A DNA stretch of 64,000 nucleotides from NCBI GenBank assembly GCA_015039365.1, contig WION01000238.1, positions 18,270 through 82,269 on the forward strand, written 5' to 3'. Shown here piece by piece: positions 22,881-34,084 of the stretch (its first letter is position 1; every line of letters starts with the position of its first letter). The notes beneath the pieces are model-generated. The model did not search any database and was not told the DNA's origin. It worked only from the letters and a program-made list of their open reading frames with translations. This DNA is from Amanita rubescens (taxonomy: Eukaryota > Basidiomycota > Agaricomycetes > Agaricales > Amanitaceae). A program made the position numbers and the translations under genes.

Positions 22881-23829
22881 GTACGCGGACTATTGGCTCC
22901 AGCCCCAGCCGTGCTTCGTACCATCATGGCATCAGGCATCTCATTCTACTCCTGAGTCTTTCGGCGTGGATGATGGATAGGGACATGCGACCGACCTGGC
23001 CCGACTCGACCCCATGCTACGGTACGCGCGGGAGTTTATCACAGTGGTTTGATCTCGGGCCAGATGGGCATCGTAGGGACTCTGAGATCGGGGCTTGGCG
23101 AAGAGATCGGGGAGATGTCACCAATGCGAGTCCTAGTTACTCATTCGATAAATGCACTGGAAATAGTACTCATTCTCGAAGACGTTCTCAGCGCCATCAC
23201 CGAACGACATAAACTCGAACCGGTAGGCGAACCAAGTCTGCAAAATGCCATAGAGAGCACAATGAGGTCCATACACGAATCCCGTTACTGGGCAGTGGGC
23301 TCAGCTATCGGGATTGAACATCTTCAAGCGAATTTATACTATTCGTCAGACGGACGTAAGTTGATACATTTGTTATAAAGTTCATTGTGTCCTGCCAGAG
23401 GGGCCTATCACAAGCCGGTTGCAGGCATTGTGGATTTGAGATTGAATTGGGTATGGATCCTGGGTGGACACGGTTAGAAAGTAGCCGGGTATTATTCACG
23501 ATACATAAGTCACATGCAAGAGGACCGCTTCTGCATAGTCATGCCAAACGATAGTGACTTTCATTAAATCTTGAAGCTATCCTTAAACTGGCCTCATCTG
23601 CGATGTTCCTTCCATTCTATTCAAATCTGGGGTCTTAAGTTTAGGGTGAGAACTTAACTCCTTCCTGGAGACGACGACTGAATTTGGCACACGCGATGTG
23701 AAGATAGGTATCCGACAGTATGGACAATCGAGGTGTCTTGGGTCCTCTTCTACTACTTGAAAGAACGCAAACATGTCGGATTAATGCCACGCAGAGTCGA
23801 GGAACATACGCCCATCGAAACCTCCCATA
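22881..23829. other. Intergenic stretch upstream of the amino-acid oxidase
   Basis: A frame at 23049-23378 plus has protein-like composition (SINALEIVLILEDVLSAI) but no family I know and no clear exon partner. At 23436-23525 there is a block of about 88 bp shared with 32972-33060. Nothing else is recognised. Confidence 0.35.
23436..23525. repeat. Short dispersed repeat, copy 1 of 2
   Basis: About 88 bp are shared with 32972-33060 in the same orientation, including gagattgaa.tgggtatgg, tggacacgg and gatacataagtcaca. A second small shared patch lies at about 23290-23318. Confidence 0.6.
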
Positions 23830-26605
23830 ATGCCTCGTCCTACGAGCTCCCTTCTTGGTGATGGTGCTGCAAAGATAGAAGTGCCATCCGGTTGGTTCAC
23901 TAGCATCACTCCTGTAAGTGCTTGCTGCCCCCACGATTAAGTACTAAGTCAGCCTCGTTTTTAAGGTGTCGCGCCGGTCGTATGCTCAAGTCTGCCGCGT
24001 TCGATATGAGGTGCAAGGTGCAAGCAACACCCATTATTTCGCTAGTCCGTTTGGTCGCTCAGATCAGACTATGACGGATTCTATTACTGGCTCGACAACT
24101 TTCACGATATCTCCCCAATTCGATGCCTTTAATATCGATTTGACGTTCTTTTACTCCAAGGATAATACTGCCAGTGGAAAGATGATCGAGGAACACTTCG
24201 CAAAGAGCAGCCAGCTCTTCCTGGTCCCTGTTCGTCATCGCATTTACATATTGTTTTCTCTTGGATAACGAATCCTGATACTAGATTTCCCGGCCAACTT
24301 CAAGCCCCAAAGCTATCCGTGACTATGTCACTTATCTTGTGAGCGATTTTCCACATTCACCGTTTACCCTTCTTTTATGTTCTATATATTCTAGATCTTT
24401 GTCGAGGACGCTACATCTCCCTCCACTAAGTTACAAACATCAAACCATTACCGCGACGTGTGCGTGCTCTTTGATCGTCTTTTACTAAAGGCTAAGCTCA
24501 CAATCAACACAGCGTGGCCACTATCCATGTGGTCGAAGATGAGATTCCACTCACTCCAGGAAAGGCGTTGTTTCAAAGCTCCTTCAAGGCTATTGGCGAT
24601 TTCCAATTCAGTTTGGGCATTTCCGACCAAGAATTGGTTCCTGGATCCCCGTATACCCCGCCTCCCCCTTATGCAAGCCTTCCCGTGTGCATCATTGGTG
24701 CTGGTGCTGCTGGACTATATGCGGCAATCATCCTGGACTACCTCGGCATCAAGTACGACATTCTAGAGGCATCCGGTCGACATGGTGGTCGACTGTATAC
24801 ACATCAATTCAACAAGCTGGATGGCCCATATCAGTATTTCGTAGGTTATTCATTATTAGGTCTTACCCGTGACATCTAACGTTGAACAGGATGCTGGTGC
24901 CATGCGTTACCCAGAAATCGACATGATGAAGCGTACTTTCGATCTGATCCGTAATAGGCTCAAGATCGGCGACAAATTACGACCTGTCATCATGTCCAAT
25001 CCGAATACTTTCCTGCACTTCAATGGGCACAGAACGACGAAGAACCAGTACAATGCAGCCACTACCGACACTTTTAAAGTTGGCGCTACGGCTGATAACA
25101 AAGACGGTTATATCCGTGAACCCTATCTCAGCAAAGGCCATAAGGCGTTATATGAAGAGGCTATCGGGCCCTTCCTGCAGCTCTTCGTTAACGATTCATT
25201 TCCGACCGCATTTGAAAAGCTGATGGAATACGACAGATATTCTGTTAGAGACTACATGACTACACATTTAGGTTACCCCAACTCTGTCGTTAGATGGATC
25301 GAGACCATGGAATGGCGCACCGGGTGGTTTGACTCGTCTCTTACTGAGATCGTCCTTGCGTCCCTTGCCTTTAACGATCCCAGAGACAAGAGTGAAGGCA
25401 AAGAGACCGCATGGTATTGTTTCGAGTTCGTGCTATCATTTCTTGCCCAACTTGAGTATAATCCATTTTTCACAGCGGTGGCTCTCGAGTCTTGTCCGAC
25501 GCCCTTCTCGCCGCGGTCTCTACCAAACCAGAGTATTACAAACGCGTGACCGCTATCAAAGAAATTAAGGGAGAGGAGTATTGCATATCGGTCACAGTTG
25601 ATGGCCGAGACGATCCCCGCCTCACCAACAATTATACAGTCGAGAGAAAATATTCCAACGTCATTTCTACACTACCCCTTTCTGTCCTTCGTACTCTGGA
25701 TCTCGACAATATCGAGCTTTCCGTTGGTCAAAGAAATGCCCTCCGCGAGCTGCTCTATTCACCATCTATCAAAGTCGGGATTCAATTCAAGGCCGCATGG
25801 TGGGAGAAGCTTGGAATTGTTGGCGGTCAGTCGCACACTGATCGGCCTGTACGATCTGTCGTCTACCCCTCGTATGGTCCGGGCATCGGAGGCGAAAAGA
25901 GCAACGTTCTAATTGCGAGCTACAATGGATCGCAAGACTCTCAGCGTCTCGGCGCACTCATGAAAGGCTCTTCCAGTGCCGAAGAAAAGATGCTCCTCAA
26001 TCTCGTCATGAACGATCTGGCTGTCGTCCACGGGGTTTCCATCGACGAAATATGGGATCAGTATGTTGATTATCACGCTTGGGACTGGTATTCGTCCAGC
26101 CTTTCGCTCGGTAAGCTCTAGAAGCCCATTGCATAGTATGCTTCTTCATTCCCTCCTTATTCTAGGTGCTTTCGCTTGGTTTGGACCGGGTATGAACCAG
26201 AATTTTCGTATTCTCTTTTCCCTTTCTGACGCAGATCATTCAGGCCAATTCAAAGACATATATCCGCACATTACGATGCCCGCATCTGCTCATCAACGCC
26301 TGTTCTTCGCTGGAGATGCTACTAGTGCTGCCCATGGGTACGTAATTCCTCTATCAGCACCCTAGAACATGCTCCTCATCCAAATTTGCAGCTGGGTCAC
26401 AGGATCGTTGAACAGTGCTTGGCGATGTGTGCGCTCAATGTTGGTTGCTCACCCGGAACTCAACCCTAGCCCGAACGAAGACATCTTGAAGAAGTTCACT
26501 GATGAATGGGGGTCGTCGGAGGAATGGGATGATCGGGTCCTCGAGAAGCATGTCTATGTCGGTAGGATCTTGACAGAGAAACGGCACGCTCAGCCTTCAT
26601 TGTAA
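23830..26605 (+). CDS. Flavin L-amino-acid oxidase with an unrecognised N-terminal domain
   Basis: Flavin amine oxidases deaminate amino acids or amines to keto acids or aldehydes, releasing ammonia and H2O2. The catalytic part begins after residue ~180: IPLTPGKALFQSS, the FAD-binding VCIIGAGAAGLYAA, and ILEASGRHGGR. Then DAGAMRYP, GGSRVLSDAL, and the C-terminal FAD contact LFFAGDATSAAHGWVTGS. All exon joins keep frame, so it looks functional. The N-terminal ~180 residues, assembled from four exons starting at 23830 (MPRPTSSLLGD), form a separate beta-rich domain. It carries GWFTSITPVSRRSYAQV, SNTHYFASPFG, LTFFYSKD, AIRDYVTYLIF and VATIHVVED. That domain recurs alone at 26894-27712 and 28478-28994. 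No signal peptide is evident, so it is probably cytosolic. The DyP gene at 29 kb could use its H2O2 (inference). Confidence 0.88.
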
Positions 26606-26893
26606 AGAATCATCAAAGTATAGATGAATACATTTTTTTCTTGGAATAAGAGGGTTGCATTGACTAGTAACTAATACAAATAGCACGCGCTAAAGCTAGT
26701 TCTACACATCGATTGGATATTTATTGGGTATGCGCGAAAGCTAATGTGATCAAAATAGTGTGTCCAATTCCACTAGGAGACATATCATCATAACCCCTTC
26801 AGGTCAAGGTCAACCTCCGGATTTCATTCCGACCGACTGAAAAGAAGAACAAAGTCATGAACGCGGTAAATCATATTATTTACGAGTGCTAAT
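26606..26893. other. Shared 3' intergenic region
   Basis: AT-rich convergent 3' ends of the oxidase gene (plus) and the stand-alone domain gene (minus). No gene seen. Confidence 0.5.
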
Positions 26894-27712
26894 CTAATCA
26901 TCCTCTTCGTCGTCCTCGTAGTCGTCGTCGTCATCTTCATCTTCGCCGCCTTTCTTCGGCGCTTTCTTAACAAGATGTATCGTCGCAACACTGTCAGTTG
27001 GGGGGATGACAAACGTTTTAAATTTTGGAAATGGAATGGAAATGGAGAACTGACGCGCTGTCGCTCCCGGTATGATCAGGGCTTGCCTTATTCTGTCCAT
27101 CATCGATGAGTATCTGGTAGTGGAGAGCAACAATCAGCGCTACCCAGAGCGGCGAATAGAAGGCATCGTACCATCAGTATGACATAGTCGGCGACAGTCG
27201 CTGGGGCTGTTTCGGGTTTAACCACCTATTATCGGGATGAGCGTAGTAGCAGTCAGGCCTAACCGATCGACGAGCAGAGAGACGAGAGTAGAACCTCATG
27301 AATGTTAATGGCGGCACACATATTTTTAGGAACAGCAACTTTGGTTAAATTCTTCGATAATGACTTGTCCTTGGTATAGTAGAATCGCATGTTGAGGTTC
27401 GTCTTTTTTGACTGAGCAGTGATAGCTACGCAGTCGATGGAATGGCGCGGGTCTCTTAGGGCAGCGGGAGCTTTGCCAAAAGGACTTCCGAGGTAGGTGG
27501 TGTTGGACTGTCCCGGCATAATATCGTCGTTAATGGCGATGACGTGGGTATAGGATTCGCGAGAGACCTAGTAGAAAGCATTGAGATTCATCATGCACCT
27601 ACATTGGCGCATGAGCACTCACACCAGCGATGGTTATGTACCATCCAGCAGGGACGGTGACCTCGAGGTTGGAAGTCTTTGGCGGGCTGATAGCGTACTG
27701 GGGCCGATCCAT
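26894..27712 (-). CDS. Stand-alone relative of the oxidase N-terminal domain, acidic tail
   Basis: Read on the minus strand from 27712 (MDRPQYAISPPKTS), the exons join as VPAGWYITIAG, VSRESYTHVIAI, SNTTYLGSPFG, MRFYYTKDKS, then VADYVILMILIDD and VATIHLVKKAP. A run of Asp/Glu (EDEDDDDDYEDDEEDD) ends the protein. Each block and each intron position matches the N-terminal domain of the oxidase at 23830, including the last junction before VATIH, which supports the splicing I inferred. The product is about 180 residues. Function is unknown; beta-sandwich character and an acidic tail are all that can be seen. It points away from the third copy at 28478, with a duplicated spacer between them. Confidence 0.75.
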
Positions 27713-28477
27713 GGATGAGAAGTCTAACGCGAATTATTGGGTGGAAAGAAGATGTAATTATTGCATCTCCTGCGTTCGTAGTAGTGCAGGAAGGTCTTGC
27801 CCCCGGACACTATGGTAGTGACGGCATATACCAATGTCCTTATCGGAGCTGAAATCAATACGTGAAGAAATACTTCTAATCAGGAGTAGTACTAGACCTT
27901 AATCGATCATCCTTCCCAGTGTGAGTTTCCCATCCGTAGCGCCTGATTAATTGGGGCTCATTTCTAGTAATTCCATGCAGAGTGTCACGAGCAAGTTGGT
28001 TCTCAGGACTTTCACCGTTCACCCCCGAAAGAAGCGCCGATGGACGTGAAGGACTTCTAATCAGTATACATTCCTTCATCGATTATCCCTCAAACTTGGT
28101 GTGAGTTTCCCATCCGGAGGGCCCGATGAATTGGAGTTCATTTCTAACTCCACGCAGAGTGCCACAAGGGCAAGTTAGTTCTCAACATGGTAGAACTGTT
28201 CACCCCCGAAAGACGATGGAGCTCAGCGGCCCACGGCGTCGGGCTCTCGATGATGCACGTGCACATGCGTTAGTACAGGGCTGTCTGAACACCAACTTAA
28301 CAGGATTAAGTTCCGAAGCGAAGGGTTCTGCAAGATTTGGTATAGGCTTCGTACAGATCTAGGGAAGTATTCACCGTGTATTCCTGGACATCTAAGTAAA
28401 ATAGGCATGGGGCAGTGATTCCTCCTCGTGTCGCTGGTCCAGTCCTCACTTTGACGACGCAGCTTCGGGGGATGATC
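27713..28477. other. Divergent intergenic region between the two stand-alone domain genes
   Basis: It holds the 5' sides of both divergent genes and an imperfect tandem duplication (27902-28213). No open frame stands out. Confidence 0.45.
27902..28213. repeat. Imperfect direct duplication of about 130 bp
   Basis: 27902-28030 and 28079-28213 share gtgtgagtttcccatccg, attcatttcta-type and gttcacccccgaaag blocks in the same order and orientation, at a period of about 180 bp. It lies in the shared upstream region of two divergent paralogues. Confidence 0.65.
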
Positions 28478-28994
28478 ATGTCTCGTCCGTCGTACTCAGT
28501 CAACAATGCTACGTTCAAGATGGATATACCAGTTGGCTGGTATTCCTCCATCAGCTCCGTACGTACCTCACGTGTCCCGAGGGAATAGTTGCTTATGCTT
28601 TGGCAGGTATCACGCGTTCGTTACCAGCACATCTTCAATGTCACTCACAGTCTTCTTCCACGATCCAGAGACATTTTCGAGAACAAAGGTAGTGACCGGA
28701 CGATGACCAACCTTCGCACGGGGTCGACCTCTTTTGTTACCGAGGAGAAAAGAGAACCTTCCTCGATTACGCTCGCATTCTACTACTCCAAGGTCAAAGT
28801 CCCTCCTAGTCGGCTTGAAAGTGATTTGGATCCGGCAAGAGGCTTGGATGTCATTCCAGTTCGTCGTGTCTATGGATCGGTTATACAACAGCTTGACTTC
28901 CTCTCCGCAGTTTTCCCGACTAGGAATTTTGAAATCGATTCCTGACTACCAAATATATACGGTTGGTGTCGTGAACCAACCAATCCTTCGTTAG
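28478..28994 (+). CDS. Stand-alone relative of the oxidase N-terminal domain, shortened
   Basis: The start is at 28478 (MSRPSYSVNNATF), parallel to MDRPQYAIS in the minus-strand copy. The exons read IPVGWYSSISS, VSRVRYQHIFNV, TGSTSFV, ITLAFYYSKVK, DVIP, then, using the acceptor at about 28913, FSRLGILKSIPDYQIYTVGVV, ending NQPILR. The domain pattern is kept, but the SNTxYxxSPFG block is eroded and the last VATIHVV segment is missing. The protein therefore stops at about 140 residues. It may be a truncated, still expressed paralogue or a decaying one. It ends just upstream of the DyP gene on the same strand. Confidence 0.6.
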
Positions 28995-29008
28995 TAGTTG
29001 ACTCCCAT

Positions 29009-30824
29009 GCCAGATATTTGTTACTCACGCGCTCGATCCCGGTACCGGAGCCCGTTACGCTGATGTGTTGGTTGCCATCCTGAATATCAAAGACGCCTCG
29101 GGCTGATTCGTAATTCTGACAGTGTTGTGACAATATACTGCACAAAAGGCGTCGAACCCCCGAAGTTGTCCAAGAAGGCGCCAAGGCATCGTTTGTTCAA
29201 CATCCAAGCGGATATTGTGTAGGTTATATCTATCATTTTCCGAGATTAACCTCAACCAACCTGCTTCATTGTAGCCCTGGCCTGACAAAATCTATTGAAT
29301 ACTTTTACTTTTTTCAAATTGCCAATATTCCTGCATTCCGGCGAGGAGTCAAAGAGTATGTCCTCCCCAGAGTCACAACTGCAGAGCAAATCATGACAGC
29401 GCGAGTTCGACCCCCCGGACTACCCATCCCCGGCGAGCCATTCGTTGGGCTCTCGATAGGATTTTCTTCCACTGGGCTAAAGATGTTGGGTCTCGTCGAC
29501 AGTCTCCATGATACAGCCTTCGAGAAAGGTCAACTGAGAGACGCCAAAGAACTTGGCGATAGTGGCACCGAGCGCTCGGGGATTTTCTATCCTGATTGGG
29601 ATGTCGAGTTCAAGGCCGACATCCATGGGGTCTTTCAGATCACTGCGCATGACGAGGATGTCGTCACGAAATTTATCAATAACCTTGATGCCGCATTCCG
29701 GGTGCCCCCGCGTCGTTCCGCCATTCGGAAAATCCTTCTTCTTCGAGCGTCTTTCCGGCCACCACCTGAAACTCTAAATGAGCACTTCGGATATCGAGAT
29801 GGAATATCTAAGCCCGAGGTTGAAGGTGTCACTTTTGACAGAGAGACGAAACCTATGCGGTTTCCCGGATCACCCGTTGTTGATTTAGGTGTCATCGTGA
29901 TGGGATACGACGGAGACGAGGACAAGGATGTGAGGCCCCAATGGGCTATAGACGGCTCATTCTTGGTCTTTCGGAAACTCCGTTGCTTTGTTCCCGAGTT
30001 CGATGATTTCCTTGCCCAGGAGGGTCCGAAAATTTTCCCCAATATCTTGCCGAAAGCGGCGGCTGCTCGTCTCGGTGCTCGTCTTTTTGGGAGATGGAAA
30101 AGTGGTAAGTCGACGCAACTACCGCTCTCTAGCTTTCCTGGCGTATCGCGTTGATTACGGAGATCAGGTACTCCAGTTGTCCTTTCGCCCGAACGGGATG
30201 ATCCAAAGATCGCCGCCGACAATAATCTTCTGAACAATTTTGATTATCCGCTCGGTGATCAGTCTACCTGCCCTTTTGCTGCCCACACTAGGAAATCATT
30301 CCCTCGAGGTGACCTGGCCAACAGCAAGAGACATCTGTACGTTTCCTAATACATTCAGCGGTTTGTCACTCACATACTTATGCAATGATGGCCATGCTGG
30401 TTCTAAGATTCAGAAGGGCAAGTATAACATATGGCCCTGAACTCCACGACGACGAGAAAGATGGCACCATCGACGACAGAGGTTTGATTTTTCTCTGTTA
30501 TCAGAGCAGCATAGTCCGCGGTTTCAAATTTATTCAGCAGAGTAATGAGCGTTCCATCATCCACTTATTGCTCGATTTTTACACTTGGTGCTAGACTTTA
30601 ATAACGTTAACTTTCCGCCATCGAGGGGTGTCGACCCCGGATACGATCCCATTCTTGGAGAAACCGGCCACGAAAAGCGGAACATTCATCGTTACACAAG
30701 CGGAATCAATCCCTCCTCTCCAGGGCACAAACTTACGTTTCCTGTCCAATTCATTCAAGCGGATGGCGGGGAATATTTCTTCCTACCCTCCATCTCAACT
30801 CTAACCTCCAAGATTGCGTCCTAG
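29009..30824 (+). CDS. DyP-type heme peroxidase
   Basis: DyP peroxidases use H2O2 to oxidise dyes and phenolics. Visible family features in order: FNIQADIVPGL (for the usual NIQGDI), FYFFQIANIPAFR, the distal heme motif FGYRDGISKP with its Asp, LFGRWKSGTPV, the proximal His in CPFAAHTRKSFPR, DRGLIFLCYQSSI, FKFIQQ and the C-terminal GGEYFFLPSIST. Five or more short introns all keep frame, so the gene looks functional. The first exon is uncertain: a start at 29009 joined by a short intron to about 29121 gives a frame but has no homology support, and the solid part begins near 29146. No signal peptide is evident with this start. The amino-acid oxidase 3 kb upstream could supply H2O2, which is inference. 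Confidence 0.88.
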
Positions 30825-31132
30825 AATACATGGGCGACGGGAGGAGCGAATACCATAGTCTGTTGACAAGTCATTAGTCTTTAAGTGTGGTACACGCCGC
30901 AAGAGGCGTTTTAAGAGAGAACGAGCACACACACACTCCATTTCGATACTCTCAAATTTTGTCACGGTGCGATGTTGACAAACGGCCATTTGGTTAGAGC
31001 ATTTGAGCAGGCCGGTATTTGAAGAGGATATAGAGAATTTTTCGTCAAAAGACCTACGGCGCGCCGCTGCGCATCAACATGCCAATAGGGAACATGTTTG
31101 CTACGCGGAATTGGAGGGGAACTAAGCGATGG
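30825..31132. other. Intergenic stretch after the DyP gene
   Basis: No coding frame or structured repeat recognised. Confidence 0.4.
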
Positions 31133-31450
31133 AGATGGCATCTGTGCCGTTGAGCGTTTGTGGTTCCCAACACCAGCATATGCTAGATTTAGAGGGAGAT
31201 CATGGTGGTGGACAGCGTTGAGCGGGATCAGGCTGAGTCACTGTTAAAAATAGATTGACGCGATCAACCACCGTGACTAGTAGTGACTACTAGTACTATT
31301 AGTAACCACTGTACCGACTCTACGGTGTTCAGATCTTGCATTCTAACGGCGTTTGGCAACCGTATACATGGGAACTCGACGCAGACGGTCAGTCAGTCAA
31401 CGGCCCTCACACTCGAAGGCCGCAAAACTAACTTGAGATCGCGGCTTTCT
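31133..31450. repeat. Dispersed repeat, copy B (uninterrupted)
   Basis: Same order of shared blocks as 22030-22880 but without the MITE. The sequence aaaaatagattgacgcg at about 31246-31262 is the empty-site counterpart of the MITE insertion point. Confidence 0.6.
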
Positions 31451-31922
31451 CAGGGTAGTCGCGCATGACTACGCATGGTTCACGGATTGGCCACGCATTG
31501 AGTTTAGCGTCGTTGGGAATTTGAGATCCTGACGTTCATTCATGCATGATCACGCACGATCGTGGGTTATCATGTGTCCAAGTGTCCAAGTGGATATCTT
31601 GAACTTCGTAACTAGAACCCTGGAACGTTATGTTATCCTAGGATAATCGAACAGACAGGTAAGTTCCGTCCGGTGAAGCCCGTTAATGATGGCCCAGATA
31701 GGAAGCCTTAAAGACGACAAGACATTCGAGAACATGCCAAAATTTTCATCTTTTTCATCTTCACATCTATACCATCGTTCAGGATTCAATTCTAGTGATT
31801 AGAGCTGAAATGGACCTTTTATTTGACTCCGGATTTTCAGTTGTTTGACCGTATTCATATAAAGGAGACCTCGCAAAGCCGAAATCCAACACTCAAACCA
31901 CCTTCCTTCCGCTTCAGATAAC
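31451..31922. other. Upstream region of the hypothetical gene at 31923
   Basis: No coding frame. A TATAAA-like core (catataaagg) lies at about 31857-31866, some 60 bp before the ATG at 31923, and is a plausible promoter element. Confidence 0.45.
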
Positions 31923-32777
31923 ATGGCCTCCCGTCCTGGGCTCTTTTATGCTTATGCTAAAAATGTGAGCCATTTTGTCTCTTCAACCGATACTAGAGGC
32001 TCAACTACACTGCCGTCTACCAGAACAGAGACGATAACAGTGGTCGTTACCTCATTACTTTCTCCTCCAGAGCTGTAGCCGACGAGTGGTGGCGAGCCAT
32101 ATGTTCTTCCGTTCAACGCGGTGTTGCTCGCTTCAGCCACGTTGCCCGTCATTCTATGCAGTTTTATTCATACGACCTTAATACTGCCAACATCATGCTC
32201 ACCCTGACGGACAACGACATCAACGCCCAGAACAATTTCCTGAATCGCATTTTCTTCACCCTCCTCGGCGACCGCGACCATCGAAATATCAGCCCTGCGC
32301 CTGTACTGGACTTCACTGACCACCGAAACAACAGAGAGTGAGTCGACCTCGTAGCTTGCTCATTTCACTTTATGTGACCAATCAACCTGTAGTTTTTATA
32401 TTCGTTGCATGTCGCAACCGCAACTGTTCTGGTTCTACGACAGGTCGAAGGAGCGTATCAGACCGTCCAAGTCTCAACGAACTAAATTCAACGTCAGGAT
32501 CGCTGATCCCGAGCAGCGAGCTGGGCCCAACGCAGTCATGATCGGGAGTGACATGGTGATCCTTTCGGTTGTTCGAGAAGAGATTGGTCTGGGTGGGATC
32601 CGGAACCAAGAGTTGGTTGGAGGGTTTGATGCGGGACAAGAATTCCGTTTTTCTGACTTTGACGGAGGCTTCGACGTCAGGTTCCCTCCTTTATCAGCGG
32701 GCACAGATGAAGAGCTGGACAAGGCTACTATCGTCCGTACTGCTGCGAGCAGAGGCGATAGGTGGGAACTTATTTAG
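31923..32777 (+). CDS. Hypothetical protein of about 255 residues
   Basis: Starts MASRPGLFYAYAKN. A 36-bp intron (31965-32000) joins in frame to RLNYTAVYQNRDD, and a second intron after HRNNR (32337-32393) joins to DFYIRCMSQPQLFWF. The frame then runs to the stop at 32777. The middle reads GRYLITFSSRAVADEWWRA and HSMQFYSYD; the end contains two stretches rich in Phe/Gly/Asp (FRFSDFDGGFDVRFPP). No domain recognised. Clean splicing and a TATA-like element in front suggest a real gene. It lies between the two pieces of the dispersed repeat, where the other copy (22-23.5 kb) has no such gene. Confidence 0.65.
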
Positions 32778-32971
32778 GCTATACCAGTTCGTGTGTCAAC
32801 AGATTTGTATGCTCGTCAGTTCTATGTCGTATCTTGTACTTGTAGTACTATCTCGTTGGAATGTACAGAAGAGTCCTAGTGTTGCCGACGGTGGCTCAAA
32901 GCTGCGAGGCCAGCCTAGCTCGGCCAATCAGGAGCTTAGCCGGAGTATATTTCCGTCACTGGGCTCAGCTA

Positions 32972-33060
32972 TGAGATTGAACTGGGTATGGTTCCTGTGT
33001 GGACACGGTGGGAAGGCAGCCGGTTGTTATTCGCGATACATAAGTCACACGCAAGAGGGC
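32972..33060. repeat. Short dispersed repeat, copy 2 of 2
   Basis: Partner of 23436-23525, same orientation. Ends about 50 bp before the uS8 stop codon. Confidence 0.6.
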
Positions 33061-33112
33061 AGCCTGAAGGGACAAGCTGGTTCACACACCAGATATTTTC
33101 AACGTACATTAC

Positions 33113-33824
33113 TCAGTACACATAACCCAAAATCTTTCCTCCAACATTCTTCCGCCGCGCCTCCTCGTGGTCAAGAATACCAGATGACGTTGTCTATTCC
33201 AACGTAAGCACACCGCTTGCAGCCAACGGTTAAGATCGGAAACGTACCAGAATGAGATATCCGAATCCACGCGCAGGCAGGAGCAAGTTGACCCAGTTTT
33301 CGATTTGCGTGACCTGGATGTTGAAGCGCGGTGAAATGACACCAGTTTTGTTCAGTCGCCCATTGAGTTGAATGACAATCTTGCCCGACCGGTGGTCGTC
33401 GATGATTTCAAATTCGCCAATGTAGCCTAAAGACATAAGTTTGAGCATTAGGTAAGAGATAGAGAAGATGTCGACTCCGTAGTGAACTCGGATCCGTGGA
33501 AAACACCGGAACCACGTTGTAATGGTTATAATAAGAGTACAGTTTATATTTCGGGAGGTTAAAACGAGAACCGCGTGGAAGCGTAATCGCGCCAATCGTA
33601 GTTATATCATCCCGAGGTGGAGCGAGGCTAAACTCGGACTCACCATGACGTTGCATGACGCTTAGGAATTTGACGACGACTTTGGAAGAGGGCCTGATCA
33701 GAACTTGACGTTTTCCGCGACGCTCAGCGTTGACGATGTTGTTGAGGCAATCATTCTGCGCGAAGTCTAACGTAGAGTCGGAAGAAAAAAGCGGGGGACG
33801 TACGAGGACAGATACTCGGACCAT
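33113..33824 (-). CDS. RPS22: 40S ribosomal protein uS8 (yeast Rps22, human RPS15A)
   Basis: uS8 binds the central domain of 18S rRNA in the small subunit. On the minus strand from 33824 the exons join as [99 protein letters not shown], and finally [19 protein letters not shown] with the end KILGYVY. That is the whole eukaryotic protein (about 130 residues) with no gaps. There are three introns; the first comes after seven codons, typical for ribosomal genes. The gene is divergent from the eS17 gene and shares a 260-bp upstream region with it. Confidence 0.95.
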
Positions 33825-34084
33825 TTTGTGTTGATTGTCGTTTTTATTTTCTTCGATAACTAGGGGAAAGTGTCAGTAGCCCAGTCTGAGTGTCGCGCTA
33901 CTGAATGAAAGTGCGAGTCAGACAGGCTGTCACGCATTTACCTTGAGTGTAGTTGTTGGTGAGCGAGCGAGCGTGCGTGAGTCGAGGGTGCGTGCGAACA
34001 CTTGTTTGGCAACTGTACAGTTTTACTCAGCCACAACTTGTGAGCACTCCCGCTTCGTAGCAAGCCAAAGTCGACAATTCCAAC
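33825..34084. promoter_or_regulatory. Shared divergent promoter of two ribosomal protein genes
   Basis: These 260 bp separate the ATGs of uS8 (minus) and eS17 (plus). The stretch includes a GAGCGAGCGAGCGTGCGTGA tract near 33961. The two genes encode subunits needed in equal amounts, so joint control from here is likely, though no specific factor site can be named. Confidence 0.6.

Noticed and set aside
29638..30237. Minus-strand frame of 200 codons
   Set aside because: Antisense to conserved DyP exons.
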